From: an uncultured Mycoplasmatota bacterium
Lineage (GTDB): Bacteria > Bacillota_I > Bacilli_A > RF39 > UBA660
Assembly (NCBI GenBank): GCA_900547775.1
Contig: URHW01000008.1
Location: forward strand, 1 to 36,805
Direction of reading: 5' to 3'
DNA length: 36,805 nt
This document shows positions 7,672-15,105 of this stretch, piece after piece (the first letter of the stretch is position 1; every line of letters starts with the position of its first letter). Below the pieces are notes generated by a model. It was given only the letters and a program-made list of their open reading frames with translations. It did no database searches and was not told where the DNA came from. The position numbers and the translations under genes were made by a program.

Positions 7672-7699
7672 AAGAAGCCCTTTTGAGGTTCTTTTTTTT
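7672..7699 (+). terminator. Terminator of tRNA-Arg
   Basis: AAGAA(G)CC pairs with GGTTCTT across loop CTTTTGA, with one bulged G, followed by a run of T. Confidence 0.75.
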
Positions 7700-7775
7700 A
7701 AAGTAAACTAATAAGTGCTTTAGTTTTAATAATTTGTGTGCTATAATCTTAGGCGAAGAAAAACATGGTGAGAAA

Positions 7776-8807
7776 ATGAAAAGGCTTATTAAGTATTACA
7801 TGATTATAATTATTATTTTAATTTTATTTCTGGGTCATGGTCTTATTTTTAATCGTGAAAAAAGAACATACAAACTAGAAATTATTAGTTCTTATGGGGA
7901 TAATGAAGCATATCACCCAAAAGTTATTACCTTTAATAAAAAGTGGAATGGGTACAAGTACTGGATGAGTTATACTCCATATCCAGGCGGTAATTCAGGC
8001 TATGAAAATCCTCATATAGCAGTATCAAACGACTTAATAAATTGGTATGCCCCTAATAAAAAAAATATAAGCCTTGACGAAGTAAAAAACAAATACAAGA
8101 AAAAAAGATATAATTCTGATTCTCATATAGTATATAATAAAGATAAGGATACAATAACTTGTTATTGGCGATATGTTGATGACGTTGCTGGCAGTGTTAC
8201 AATCTTTAAAAGAGAAACCAGCGATGGAATAACATGGACTGCTAAAGAAAAAGTTTTATATTCTAAAGATAGACATAAAAAAGATTATGTTAGCCCAGCA
8301 ATTATTTATGAAGATAGTACATATAAGATGTGGTATGTAGATGTTTATAATACAATTAGGTATGCAGAAAGTCCTGATGGTATGAAGTGGACTGATAAAA
8401 ATAAGATTAGTTTTAAGTATCCAGAAAAATTAGATACATGGCATTTAGATGTTATTAAAACAGATAAAGGTTATGAAATGATCGTAGTTGCATATGATAA
8501 GTGGAAGAATCATAATAAAATGGACTTATACTATACAATAAGTAATGATGAAGTTAATTTTAAGGATGCAATTAAGATTCTAGAACCAGAACGAGGAACA
8601 CTCAATTGGGATAACAGTGGAATATATCGATCATCCATAATTTATATAAATGACACATATTACCTATATTATGGTGCAGTCGGAGTTACCGCTGAGCGTG
8701 GCATCGGTCTTGCATATGGAAAAGATATTACTAACTTAGTAAGAGATAAGACAAATTATAAAGACCCTAAAAAAGTTAAGAGATTAATTAAAAAGTTAGA
8801 AAGGTAA
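7776..8807 (+). CDS. Membrane-anchored GH43-like beta-propeller protein
   Basis: 343 aa from the ATG at 7776, chosen because GGTGAG precedes it and because the longer frame would start upstream of the -10 box TATAAT at 7742-7747. An N-terminal hydrophobic helix (about 6-24) anchors the protein outside. The rest shows repeated blades with Trp/Tyr motifs such as YKYWMSYTPYPGG, YKMWYVDVYNTIRYAES and YYLYYGAVG, and SNDLINWY / SPDGMKW loops typical of glycosidase family 43/32-like five-bladed propellers. A role in carbohydrate binding or hydrolysis is likely, but the catalytic acids cannot be assigned confidently. Confidence 0.7.
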   Translation: MKRLIKYYMIIIIILILFLGHGLIFNREKRTYKLEIISSYGDNEAYHPKVITFNKKWNGYKYWMSYTPYPGGNSGYENPHIAVSNDLINWYAPNKKNISLDEVKNKYKKKRYNSDSHIVYNKDKDTITCYWRYVDDVAGSVTIFKRETSDGITWTAKEKVLYSKDRHKKDYVSPAIIYEDSTYKMWYVDVYNTIRYAESPDGMKWTDKNKISFKYPEKLDTWHLDVIKTDKGYEMIVVAYDKWKNHNKMDLYYTISNDEVNFKDAIKILEPERGTLNWDNSGIYRSSIIYINDTYYLYYGAVGVTAERGIGLAYGKDITNLVRDKTNYKDPKKVKRLIKKLER

Positions 8808-8811
8808 TTTT

Positions 8812-9690
8812 ATGATGTCAAAAGTATTATTTACAAAAGAAATAAGCCCTAGTGGATTAGTTAAAATTTATGAAGCGGTAGGAAAAAAATTAAATGGCAA
8901 GGTTGCTGTTAAATTGCACTCTGGAGAAGAAGGTAATCAAAATTATTTGAGACCAGAGTTTGTACGTGAATTAATTCATCATGTTAATGGAACTGTTGTT
9001 GAGTGTAATACAGCGTATAATGGAGCAAGAAATACAACCGAAAAACATCAAGTTTTAATGGAAAAACATGGATGGAATAAATATTTTGACGTTGATATTA
9101 TGGAGGCAGAAGGCGATTTAGAACTTGATATACCTAATGGCAAGGTAATTAAAAAGAATTATATAGGTAAAAATATTTCAAATTATGATAGTATGTTAGT
9201 ACTCTCACATTTTAAAGGTCATCCAATGGGTGGATATGGTGGAGCTCTTAAACAATTATCAATTGGAGTAGCATCTTCCTCTGGCAAAACATATATTCAC
9301 ACTGCGGGTAAGACTGCTAAACAAGAAGAGTTATGGGATAATGCTGCAGAGCAAAATTTATTTCTAGAATCTATGGCAGATGCAGCATCAAGTGTAGTTA
9401 ATTATTTTAATGGAAATATAGTATATATTAATGTTTTATGTAATATGAGTGTCGATTGTGATTGCTGCGCTGTTGCTGAAGATCCTTGCTTAAAAGATAT
9501 TGGTATTCTTGCGAGTTTAGACCCAGTAGCTATTGATGAAGCATCTATCAATTTAGTAAAAAATTCAAATGATCCAGGCAAAGAACATTTTATGGAAAGA
9601 GTAAACAGCAGAAACGGCTTACATACTATAGAAGAAGCAGAGAAACATGGTATTGGTTCTAGAGAGTATGAACTTGTAAATATTGATTAA
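8812..9690 (+). CDS. DUF362 domain protein
   Basis: 292 aa cytoplasmic protein. The DUF362 signatures are clear: KLHSGE near the N-terminus, FKGHPMGGYGGALKQLSIG in the middle, and MSVDCDCC...ILASLDPVAIDEAS toward the end. DUF362 proteins often carry or accompany ferredoxin domains; here no 2[4Fe-4S] ferredoxin tail is present, only the internal Cys cluster. Biochemical role unknown. It follows the beta-propeller gene by four bases and is probably co-transcribed with it. Two adjacent ATG codons (8812, 8815) leave the exact start open. Confidence 0.85.
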   Translation: MMSKVLFTKEISPSGLVKIYEAVGKKLNGKVAVKLHSGEEGNQNYLRPEFVRELIHHVNGTVVECNTAYNGARNTTEKHQVLMEKHGWNKYFDVDIMEAEGDLELDIPNGKVIKKNYIGKNISNYDSMLVLSHFKGHPMGGYGGALKQLSIGVASSSGKTYIHTAGKTAKQEELWDNAAEQNLFLESMADAASSVVNYFNGNIVYINVLCNMSVDCDCCAVAEDPCLKDIGILASLDPVAIDEASINLVKNSNDPGKEHFMERVNSRNGLHTIEEAEKHGIGSREYELVNID

Positions 9691-9735
9691 AAAAAGTGCT
9701 TGAATAAAAAAGGCACTTTGTAGTATAATTAATTT

Positions 9736-9825
9736 AGGAAGAGCACTAACCCCTGAAAGTTAGGCTTCTCCAACTTGTTTGTTTTTGAAGCTACTTAACA
9801 GGTGATGTTAATAGCTTCTTTTTTT
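9736..9825 (+). ncRNA. Small RNA A (candidate type I antitoxin, duplicate)
   Basis: Promoter TTGAAT (9700-9705), 18-bp spacer, TATAAT (9724-9729) places the start near 9736. The ~90-nt RNA begins with a hairpin: GGA.GAGC/GCTTCTCC outer stem, CTAAC/GTTAG inner stem, loop CCCTGAAA. It ends in a terminator (GAAGCTA/TAGCTTC plus TTAACA/TGTTAA, then T7; 9787-9825). The same promoter, hairpin and loop recur in copies B and C, so the element is conserved. No open frame of note lies inside. The antitoxin role is inferred from the convergent peptide gene. Confidence 0.7.
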
Positions 9826-9903
9826 ATCTAAACATAGCAAATACTATCTTTAAAATAAATAAAAGGAATAGTATGATTATTATTCTGTCTAAAATTATTT
9901 TAA
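9824..9903 (-). pseudogene. Decayed copy of the small hydrophobic peptide gene
   Basis: The last 22 codons match the intact gene at 10124-10213 with conservative changes (Lys to Arg, Ala to Val), ending LLFILKIVFAMFR. The 67-bp deletion has removed the start codon, ribosome-binding site and leader. Upstream the frame runs on without a plausible start, so I read it as a dead toxin copy beside a still intact small-RNA gene. Confidence 0.65.
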
Positions 9904-10035
9904 TAGGTATAATAACATAATCATTATACTCATACAAGCCCCTTATTTATGCAGGTTTGCAGATTTTTAAAATCTGCATTTTCCCAAGAAAAAAAGCACT
10001 TGTATAATATAAGCACTTTGTAGTATAATTAATTT

Positions 10036-10125
10036 AGGAAGAGCACTAACCCCTGAAAGTTAGGCTTCTCCAGATTATAAGTCTTTTGAAGCTACTTAAC
10101 AGGTTAGTTAGTAGCTTCTTTTTTT
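10036..10125 (+). ncRNA. Small RNA B (candidate type I antitoxin)
   Basis: Same promoter layout as copy A: TTGTAT (10000-10005), 18-bp spacer, TATAAT (10024-10029), start near 10036. The 5' hairpin with loop CCCTGAAA is identical, and the terminator (10088-10125) ends in T7. Its 3' end overlaps the 3' end of the convergent peptide gene, so the two transcripts are complementary there. In addition its 5' arm can partly pair with the GTTAGGCTTCTCC tract present in the peptide mRNA leader. Both contacts are typical of antisense antitoxins such as RatA or SR4; the role here is inferred. Confidence 0.7.
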
Positions 10126-10213
10126 ATCTAAACATAGCAAATGCTATCTTTAAAATAAATAAAAGGAATAGTATGATTATTATTTTGTCTAAAATTAATT
10201 TAAACTGTTTCAT
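10124..10213 (-). CDS. 29-aa hydrophobic peptide, candidate type I toxin
   Basis: Starts MKQFKLILDK, continues as an uninterrupted hydrophobic core (IIIILFLLFIL) and ends KIAFAMFR: one short transmembrane helix with basic ends, like TisB-, Fst- or BsrG-class membrane toxins, although I do not recognise the family. A strong ribosome-binding site (AAGGGAG, 10228-10222) stands eight bases before the ATG. Amino-acid changes relative to the decayed copy are conservative. The stop codon overlaps the T-tract of the convergent small RNA terminator. It would act at the cell membrane if it is a toxin. Confidence 0.65.
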   Translation of the reverse strand: MKQFKLILDKIIIILFLLFILKIAFAMFR

Positions 10214-10221
10214 ACGCATCA

Positions 10222-10285
10222 CTCCCTTCTTTTTTAAGAGGGGAGAAGCCTAACATAGTACTCTTCAAGAAGGTATATTATCACA
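10222..10285 (-). promoter_or_regulatory. Promoter and structured leader of the small peptide gene
   Basis: On the minus strand an extended -10 (TGTGATAAT, 10285-10277) gives a start near 10270. The leader contains GTTAGGCTTCTCC, identical to the 3' arm of the small-RNA hairpin. It also contains a hairpin (10222-10245) in which CTCCC pairs with the GGGAG of the ribosome-binding site, so initiation is probably blocked until the leader is processed or refolded. This block is absent from unit A. Confidence 0.55.
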
Positions 10286-10354
10286 AACATTAAACTCATG
10301 CAAGCCCTTTATTTATATGGGTTTTCAGACTTTTAAAATCTGTAATTTTTGCAT

Positions 10355-10377
10355 AAAAAACACCATTATAAGGTGTC
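10355..10377 (-). terminator. Terminator of the TetR-family gene
   Basis: On the minus strand ACACC/GGTGT closes a short loop followed by a T6 run. The gene's stop codon lies inside the hairpin. Confidence 0.7.
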
Positions 10378-10938
10378 TATATTGTTTGGTAATAGTTTTT
10401 CTAAATAGTTTAATATGTCTTCTTTAGAATACTTGTTATCGGTAATCCATTCGATGCCAACATTGGTAATTGCGCCTATATAAAATTTAGCAACAATGTC
10501 AACGGGGATAGTTCCTTTATTAAGCCCTGATTCTTGAACTCTTTTTTTGATATCTTTATTAACAACATCAGATATAATATCCATCATAACACCATTACGA
10601 TTATTTACCATGATTGCTGAATATATATTTTTCTTATCTTCAATGTGAGTAAGCAATAACTTAAGCATTTCCATATAATATTCCTTAGTATTCAAATTAT
10701 TATCGTTAGTATCTAAATAAGAAGTTAAACTATCTTTAAATGTATCCAAAAAATCAACTAAGAATTCATACTTATCTTCATAATGTGCATAGAAAGTAGA
10801 CCTGTTTACTAAAGCTCTTGAACATATTTCAGATACTTTTATTTCTTCAAATGTTTTTTCTCTCATTAAATCAACCAGTGCCATATAAAGCACTTTTTTT
10901 GTTTTAATAATTCTTAAATCTTGTTTTTCGTTTTTCAT
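10366..10938 (-). CDS. TetR/AcrR-family transcriptional regulator
   Basis: 190 aa. The N-terminal helix-turn-helix is clear (EEIKVSEICSRALVNRSTFYAHYEDKYEF split across about 33-63), and the C-terminal ligand-binding half is of the small TetR-like type. It is divergent from the MMPL exporter at 11111, the usual arrangement for a repressor of a transporter gene; a candidate operator lies between them. The inducer is unknown. Ribosome-binding site GGTGTGATG precedes the ATG. Confidence 0.9.
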   Translation of the reverse strand: MKNEKQDLRIIKTKKVLYMALVDLMREKTFEEIKVSEICSRALVNRSTFYAHYEDKYEFLVDFLDTFKDSLTSYLDTNDNNLNTKEYYMEMLKLLLTHIEDKKNIYSAIMVNNRNGVMMDIISDVVNKDIKKRVQESGLNKGTIPVDIVAKFYIGAITNVGIEWITDNKYSKEDILNYLEKLLPNNIDTL

Positions 10939-11018
10939 AATTCATCACACCAACATTATATCTAATTATATACTTTTTGCAAGATAATTAGCACTTTGTT
11001 GCTTAAATACGTATACAA

Positions 11019-11033
11019 AACAATCAAATTGTT
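11019..11033. promoter_or_regulatory. Candidate TetR operator (inverted repeat)
   Basis: AACAAT-CAA-ATTGTT is a perfect 6-bp inverted repeat with a 3-bp spacer. It is loosely enclosed by GTAT and ATAC, in the TetR/MMPL intergenic region and about 50 bp upstream of the exporter -10 box (TATAAT, 11086-11091). Binding is inferred from position. Confidence 0.4.
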
Positions 11034-11110
11034 GGATTACATACAAAATAGCAAATTAATAGTGCCTTTTTAAAATCTGTAGTCATATAATGTTTAGCGA
11101 GGTGAAAGAA

Positions 11111-14100
11111 ATGAATAAGTTTAGTGATTTTATTACTAAGCATAGTAAAAATATTTTGATTATTACTATAGTTTTATTAGTATTTTCATTTATTGGTATG
11201 AAGATGACTAAGATTAATTATGATATTTTAGTTTATTTACCAAATAATTATGAAACAATTAAAGGACAAAATATTTTAACTGATGAATTTAAAATGGGCT
11301 CTTACTCAATTGCAGTAGTTGAAAATGCAAATGCTAAAGAATTACTTGCAGTTGAAGATAAGTTGCGTGGTGTTGATGGAGTAGGTGAAGTTTTCTCTAT
11401 CTATGATGTGTTTGGAACTAATATTCCTCTTGAAGTACTTCCTAGTGAAGTAAGAAATAAAGTTCATAAAGAAAACACAGATGTATTATTTGTTACATTT
11501 CTAGAAAGTACTAGTAATGAAAAAACAATTGATGCTGTAAGAGAAATTAGAAATATCACCAGTGATAATTATATGTTTGGTGGTATGAGCTCAATGGTTC
11601 TTGATACAATGGAGTTATCTGAAAAAGAGATAACAATATATGTAGCAATTGCAGTCGTACTTTGTTTACTTGTCTTAGAGCTTTCTCTAGATAGTTACTT
11701 AGTACCATTATTATTACTTTTAAATATAGGTATATCAATTATCTTTAATCTTGGTACTAACGTATTTTTAGGAGAAATATCTTACATTACAAAAGCGCTT
11801 GTTGCAGTACTTCAGTTGGGTGTTACAACAGACTTCTCCATCTTCTTATATCATGCTTATGAAAGTAAAAAAGGTAAGATGAAAAAAGAAGAAGCCATGA
11901 AACTTGCTATAAAAGAAACATTTACTTCAGTAATTGGTAGCTCAACAACCACCATTGCTGGGTTCCTAGTATTATGTACAATGAGTCTTACTTTAGGTAA
12001 AGATTTAGGTATTGTTATGGCAAAAGGTGTACTTCTTGGTGTTATTACCGTTTTAACAATTTTTCCAGCACTTTTACTTGTATTTGATAAGTGGTGTGAA
12101 AAAACTAGCCATAAAGTAATTACTCCTAAATTTGATAAATTTAACAACTGGATAGTTAAAAGACATAAAGTGATCTTTGCAATATTTATTTTATTACTTG
12201 TACCTATTTATTTAGCTAATAATAAAGTTAATGTTTATTACAAAATAGATAAGACATTACCAGACACTTTAGAAAGTATTAAAGCAAATAATATTTTAAA
12301 AGATGATTACAACATAGTAAGTCCAGAAATCATTTTAGTAGATAGTAATATGAAAACTGGCACTATAAATAATATGGTTAGTGAAATTAAAAAGTTATCA
12401 GGTGTAGACTTAGTACTATCTGCTAGTGAACTAAGTGATTATGGCATCACAATAAACATGCTTGAAGATAAAACTAGTATGTTTAAAAGTGATAAATATC
12501 AAATGATTTTGGTAAACTCTTTATATGAAGTTGCTAGTGATGAATTAAATGATGAGATAGATGATCTTAATAAAATAGTTAAAAGTTATGATAAAAATGC
12601 CATAGTTGCTGGTGAAGGACCTCTTATGAAAGACCTTATTACAACTAGTGATACAGACTTTAATAATGTTAATGGCTCTTCTATAGTATGTATCTTTATA
12701 ATCTTATTTATAGTACTAAAGTCGTTTAGCTTGCCATTCTTACTTATTATAGCAATTGAAGCTGCAATATGTATGAATATGAGCATCTCTTACTTAAGTG
12801 GAGTTTTACTTCCATTTGTTGCTCCAATAGTTTTAGGAACAATACAGCTAGGAGCAACCATTGATTATGCAATCCTTATGACAACAACATACTTAAATAA
12901 TCGTAAGACTATGGATAAAAAAGAAGCAATACTTAGTACTCTTAATAATTGTGGAAGCTCAGTATTTATTAGTGGCTTATGCTTCTTTGCAGCAACATTT
13001 GGCGTAGGAGCATATTCAAAATTAGAAATGGTTGGATCCCTATGTACTTTAATTAGTAGAGGAGCAATCCTTAGTATGATAATAGTTATTACAGTATTGC
13101 CAAGTATACTATTAATCTTTGATAAATTAATTGGTAAAACAATGTTAGGAAAGGATAATTTTATGAAAAATAATAAAAAAATTATTACAAGTATATTTTT
13201 AGCTGGAGCTTTAATGATGCCACTTAGTGCAAACGCTTTAACTAAAAATGAAACCGTTTATGGAAAATTAAACCCAGATGGAAGTGTTAAGTCTAGTTTT
13301 GTAAATGAAGAACTTCTTAATACAGGTAATGGAACAATAAATGATATTACTAACTTAGAAGACATTATAAACTTAAGTGGTAATGAATCATTTAACCAAA
13401 AAGGAGATAAGATAACTTGGGAAGGACTAGGAAATAATATTTTCTACCAAGGAAAAACTTCAAAAGAACTACCAGTTAGTGCTAACATCACATATAAATT
13501 AGATGGTAAAGAAATAGAACTTAAAGATCTAGCAGGTAAAAGTGGTAAAGTTACTATTGAAATTAAATTTACTAATAACTCTAGAAGAAGTGTTAATGTT
13601 AATGGTTCTAGAGAAACTATGTATACACCATTTGTTGTAATGAGTACATTTACTCTAGATGATAGTGCTAAAAATATTAATGTTAGTAGTGGTAAAGTAA
13701 TTAATAATGGTAAAGTTAATATGGTAGCAGCTCTTAGCACACCAGGTTTATCAGATAGTTTAAAATTAAGTGAGTTATCAAGTCTTAATAAAGTTACTAT
13801 TACTTACGATACAGATAAGTTCTCACTAGGAACTGTATATATGATGATAACTCCTAAATTAATTAGTTCTAGTGACATATCATCATTATCAAATATTACT
13901 TCAGTAACAGATAAATTAAACACTTTAAATGATGCAATTAATGCATTAGAGTCTGGTGCAAGCTCATTAGAATTAGGAACCAAGAATGCATCTGAAGGAT
14001 CTATTAAACTTAGCACATATTTAGATAAACTATATAAAAGTTCAGTTGCTTTAAGTAACGGATCTATATCACTAGATGATGGCGTTAAAACACTTTCTAA

Positions 14101-14857
14101 AGAACTTTCAAGTATATCAAATATTTTAGGAGATAACTCTGAAGATATTGCTAAAATGCAAATGCTATTACAAGCAGATAAAAACACAATTAACTCATTA
14201 AAAACAAATAATGAAAAAATTAAAACAGCCTATGATACTGCAGAACTTAAAGATAAAGAATATATAGACTTACTTAATGCAAGCCAAAATGAATTATTTA
14301 CAGTTAAATACGAGTATGAAAATCATTATAATTCTAACTTACAAATAATCGGCCTATTAGAACAAAATGTAGCAGCAATTGAGAAAACCCTAGCAACTTT
14401 TGATGGATTAAACAAGAAAGTTAATGCTATGCTTCCTGCTCTTAATAAAGGCTTAGAAGATTTAAATAAAGGTACCGAAGACTTAAAAACTAATACAGCA
14501 ATGCTTGCAGCAGGAGTAAAAGAACTGGCATCTAATGGTAAAGCACTTGCATCCGGTATGCAAGAAATATCAAGTGGTATGACTGAACTTTCAGAAGGCA
14601 TTAAAAAGTTAGATAATGAAGGAATTAAACCAGTTACAGATAAAGTTAATAATATGTTAGTACCAACAGCATATAGAGCAAAAGAACTAGTTAAACTAGG
14701 TGAAAATTATACATCATTTGCTGGTAGTAATACTACTGGAGAGACTAAATTCATTTATGTAATGGATGGAATAGACGCCAAAGAAGAAGTAAAAACAACT
14801 AGTACAGAAACCGAGAAAGATAATCTTTGGACAAGAATTAAAAATATATTCAAATAG
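11111..14857 (+). CDS. MMPL/RND-family exporter fused to a large extracellular region
   Basis: 1248 aa from the ATG at 11111 (GAGGTG at 11099-11104); the ATG at 11090 overlaps the -10 box and is unlikely. Two MMPL halves, each a membrane segment, an extracytoplasmic loop and a five- to six-helix bundle, occupy about 1-680 and would use the proton gradient to export lipids or drugs. At residue 685 a signal-peptide-like stretch (KKIITSIFLAGALMMPLS, then ANA) begins a ~560-residue extracellular region. That region has a beta domain resembling YhgE/Pip-associated proteins (ETVYGKLNPDGSVKSSF) and a long coiled coil. Probably controlled by the divergent TetR protein. Confidence 0.88.
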   Translation: MNKFSDFITKHSKNILIITIVLLVFSFIGMKMTKINYDILVYLPNNYETIKGQNILTDEFKMGSYSIAVVENANAKELLAVEDKLRGVDGVGEVFSIYDVFGTNIPLEVLPSEVRNKVHKENTDVLFVTFLESTSNEKTIDAVREIRNITSDNYMFGGMSSMVLDTMELSEKEITIYVAIAVVLCLLVLELSLDSYLVPLLLLLNIGISIIFNLGTNVFLGEISYITKALVAVLQLGVTTDFSIFLYHAYESKKGKMKKEEAMKLAIKETFTSVIGSSTTTIAGFLVLCTMSLTLGKDLGIVMAKGVLLGVITVLTIFPALLLVFDKWCEKTSHKVITPKFDKFNNWIVKRHKVIFAIFILLLVPIYLANNKVNVYYKIDKTLPDTLESIKANNILKDDYNIVSPEIILVDSNMKTGTINNMVSEIKKLSGVDLVLSASELSDYGITINMLEDKTSMFKSDKYQMILVNSLYEVASDELNDEIDDLNKIVKSYDKNAIVAGEGPLMKDLITTSDTDFNNVNGSSIVCIFIILFIVLKSFSLPFLLIIAIEAAICMNMSISYLSGVLLPFVAPIVLGTIQLGATIDYAILMTTTYLNNRKTMDKKEAILSTLNNCGSSVFISGLCFFAATFGVGAYSKLEMVGSLCTLISRGAILSMIIVITVLPSILLIFDKLIGKTMLGKDNFMKNNKKIITSIFLAGALMMPLSANALTKNETVYGKLNPDGSVKSSFVNEELLNTGNGTINDITNLEDIINLSGNESFNQKGDKITWEGLGNNIFYQGKTSKELPVSANITYKLDGKEIELKDLAGKSGKVTIEIKFTNNSRRSVNVNGSRETMYTPFVVMSTFTLDDSAKNINVSSGKVINNGKVNMVAALSTPGLSDSLKLSELSSLNKVTITYDTDKFSLGTVYMMITPKLISSSDISSLSNITSVTDKLNTLNDAINALESGASSLELGTKNASEGSIKLSTYLDKLYKSSVALSNGSISLDDGVKTLSKELSSISNILGDNSEDIAKMQMLLQADKNTINSLKTNNEKIKTAYDTAELKDKEYIDLLNASQNELFTVKYEYENHYNSNLQIIGLLEQNVAAIEKTLATFDGLNKKVNAMLPALNKGLEDLNKGTEDLKTNTAMLAAGVKELASNGKALASGMQEISSGMTELSEGIKKLDNEGIKPVTDKVNNMLVPTAYRAKELVKLGENYTSFAGSNTTGETKFIYVMDGIDAKEEVKTTSTETEKDNLWTRIKNIFK

Positions 14858-14901
14858 AAAAAGGCTTGTATAAAACAGGCCTTTTGTAGTATAATCAAGT
14901 T

Positions 14902-14994
14902 AAGGAAGAATACTAACCCCTGAAAGTTAGGCTTCTCCAAATTGTTGTTTTTGAAAAAGCTAATACTTAAAGGATTGTTAGCTTTTTCTTTTTT
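14902..14994 (+). ncRNA. Small RNA C (solitary third copy)
   Basis: Same architecture as RNAs A and B: TTGTAT (14866-14871), 18-bp spacer, TATAAT (14890-14895), then a 5' hairpin with the conserved ACTAAC/GTTAG stem, CCCTGAAA loop and GCTTCTCC arm. The terminator differs in sequence but keeps its form (GAAAAAGCTAA / TTAGCTTTTTC, 14953-14994). No hydrophobic peptide gene with a ribosome-binding site faces it, so it is an orphan or acts in trans on another locus. Confidence 0.65.
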
Positions 14995-15030
14995 ATTTTA
15001 TTAATACTTAATAGTAATAATTAGAATATT

Positions 15031-15066
15031 AAAAGAGTGTTTATCTATTGATTTAAACATTCTTTT
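15031..15066. terminator. Long hairpin before the second variable surface protein
   Basis: AAAAGAGTGTTTA pairs with TAAACATTCTTTT (13 bp, one G-U) across a 10-base loop, with A/T runs on both sides, so it could terminate transcription from either direction. It ends 39 bases before the next start codon. Confidence 0.45.
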
Positions 15067-15105
15067 ATTATAAAATACTATTAGATAGAAAGTAGGCAAG
15101 TGTTA

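Larger units (their letters stand above)
9691..10350. repeat. Imperfect tandem duplication of a small-RNA/peptide locus
   Basis: Unit A (about 9691-9990) and unit B (about 9991-10350) run in register exactly 300 bp apart for their first ~210 bases with few differences. Thereafter A lacks 67 bp present in B (the stretch equivalent to about 10204-10270) and the offset becomes 367. Both end in related hairpins (GCAGATTTT/AAAATCTGC in A near 9959; CAGA-TTTT/AAAATCTG in B near 10327). The missing block in A contains the start codon, ribosome-binding site and leader of the peptide gene. A third copy of the RNA half only is at 14866-14994. Confidence 0.85.

Noticed and set aside
9872..9920. Plus-strand 15-codon frame (MIIILSK...) after small RNA A, with a second in B
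   Set aside because: It follows AAAAGGA but is the mirror image of the minus-strand peptide gene. The two copies diverge after eight residues, whereas the minus-strand peptide shows conservative changes and the better ribosome-binding site.
11090..11110. Upstream ATG of the MMPL gene
   Set aside because: It overlaps the -10 box TATAAT and lacks a ribosome-binding site; the ATG at 11111 has GAGGTG.
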